Assembly: GCA_012511185.1 (NCBI GenBank)
Contig: JAAZGN010000007.1
Coordinates: 1-5,924, forward strand
Reading direction: 5' to 3'
From: Clostridiaceae bacterium
GTDB taxonomy: Bacteria > Bacillota > Clostridia > Saccharofermentanales > DTU023
DNA length: 5,924 nucleotides
Under the pieces are notes generated by a model that was not told where the DNA came from, searched no databases, and saw only the letters and a program-made list of their open reading frames with translations. The translations under genes were made by a program, and so were the position numbers. Position 1 is the first letter of the stretch; each line of letters opens with the position of its first letter. Below are positions 5,329-5,924 of this stretch, piece after piece.

Positions 5329-5924
5329 ATGATCAAAAAACTTGAGATCGAAAACATAGCGCACGCCTTTCCCGAAGTGGCCTTCAGCGAAGACTATATT
5401 ATCGGAACCTTCCAGATGCGCATCAAGACAAGTAATGTCGAGCGGCTGACCCTGGCCACCGCTTCCGAACAGACGACCGGCACCTGGATCAAGGTGGGTG
5501 CCGACTCGTTTGAAAAGCAGAAGCGGTTCGGCGCCAAAGTAGTTGCCATCTATGAGGTGCCCGACGCGGGCGCCGAAATATTCTATCAGGCCGCCAAAGG
5601 CGGTATAGACATTATCAAGGACGACGAACTACTGCCGGCTGACGAGTCTTTTTGCCCACTCAAAGAGCGTGTCACTAAGTTTATGGCCATGGAGAAGAGG
5701 GTCTTTGAGGAGACAGGCGAGCACACGCTCTACTCGGTTAACATAACCGACCGGGCGGATAAAATCAGGGACAATGCCTTGCGCGCCATCGAGTACGGAG
5801 CCAACAGCCTCATGCTCAATGTCTACACCGTCGGCCACGGCGCCCTCCAGATGCTGGCCGGGGACCCGGACATCCAGGTCCCCATCCTGGCCCATGTCGA
5901 CTTTGTGGGCGCCTACGCCGGCTC
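5329..5924 (+). CDS. RuBisCO-like protein (RLP), internally deleted, runs off the right edge
   Basis: The 198 codons before the window edge encode the N-terminal part of a RuBisCO large-subunit-like protein. TASEQTTGTWIKVG (44-57) matches the family N-terminal domain. GGIDIIKDDEL (91-101) is the metal-site motif, equivalent to K201, D203 and E204 of RuBisCO (here K97, D99, E100). FCPLKERV, TLYSVNITDR, YGANSLMLNVYTVG and VPILAHVDF follow in the correct barrel order. About 75-80 residues are missing between IYEVPD (74-79) and GAEIFYQAAKGG (81-92). That block normally ends the N-terminal domain, begins the barrel and carries the catalytic Lys of the IKP motif (K175 equivalent). AGGAG at 5317-5321 lies 7 bases before the ATG and supports the start. 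RLPs enolise or decarboxylate phosphorylated sugar derivatives, for example in methionine salvage and in apionate breakdown. This one is not the methionine-salvage type by context. It follows the aminotransferase by 13 bases in one operon. Confidence 0.82.
   Translation, partial: MIKKLEIENIAHAFPEVAFSEDYIIGTFQMRIKTSNVERLTLATASEQTTGTWIKVGADSFEKQKRFGAKVVAIYEVPDAGAEIFYQAAKGGIDIIKDDELLPADESFCPLKERVTKFMAMEKRVFEETGEHTLYSVNITDRADKIRDNALRAIEYGANSLMLNVYTVGHGALQMLAGDPDIQVPILAHVDFVGAYAG
5560..5574 (+). other. Junction in the RuBisCO-like gene: missing barrel-start block
   Basis: YEVPD (ending 5565) joins AGAEIFYQ in frame. Relatives have around 75-80 residues here, including the IKP lysine and the first barrel strand. 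Flanking sequence on both sides matches the family well, so the break is sharp. Confidence 0.72.

Noticed and set aside
4800..5357. 185-codon open frame on the - strand
   Set aside because: It lies opposite a clear aminotransferase and the start of the RuBisCO-like gene, has no recognisable domain, and looks like a codon-bias shadow.
1..5924. CRISPR array, tRNA, rRNA, insertion sequence or phage attachment site
   Set aside because: No regularly spaced repeats, cloverleaf-like or rRNA-like stretches, transposase motifs or terminal inverted repeats were found. The broken genes are not flanked by target-site duplications that I can see.

Overview
The window is bacterial DNA of moderate, slightly GC-rich composition, with clear Shine-Dalgarno sites (AGGAGG, AAAGGAG, AGGAG) and sigma70-type promoter boxes. 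The protein families (a COG2316-like HD hydrolase, FGGY kinases of the xylulokinase group, an FLVCR-like MFS transporter and a RuBisCO-like protein) suggest a heterotrophic, probably anaerobic bacterium such as a member of the Firmicutes or Spirochaetota. That placement is an inference and is weak.

Layout. Positions 1-120 hold no recognisable gene, only a small hairpin. Positions 121-738 (+) are the C-terminal part of an FGGY carbohydrate kinase that has lost its N-terminal half. A terminator-like hairpin follows, then three genes that look whole: an HD-domain hydrolase (762-1355, -), an isochorismatase-family hydrolase (1408-1956, +) divergent from it, and a TetR-family regulator (1949-2554, -) that overlaps the isochorismatase gene tail to tail by 8 bases. 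Positions 2555-2721 are the control region between tetR and a rightward catabolic operon, with a near-consensus promoter (TTGACA, 17 bases, TATAGT) and candidate operator palindromes.

The rightward operon (2722 to the end) reads FGGY kinase, MFS transporter, class III aminotransferase, RuBisCO-like protein. It looks like a TetR-controlled cluster for uptake, phosphorylation and breakdown of an unknown sugar, sugar acid or amino sugar. Every gene in it is damaged. The kinase has an in-frame amber codon and then runs in frame into the second part of the transporter, so the kinase C-terminus and the transporter N-terminus are absent. The aminotransferase lacks two internal blocks, including the PLP-phosphate-binding region. 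The RuBisCO-like protein lacks a block that should carry its first active-site lysine. All four junctions keep the reading frame. The kinase C-terminal fragment at the left edge belongs to the same kinase subfamily as the N-terminal fragment at 2722.

The central question is whether these junctions are real (a decaying or rearranged operon, or something selected to stay in frame) or assembly artefacts. The three intact genes between the fragments argue against general poor sequence quality. The likely biology of the undamaged operon, a RuBisCO-like protein working with a class III aminotransferase, an FGGY kinase and an MFS carrier, does not match a pathway I can name.
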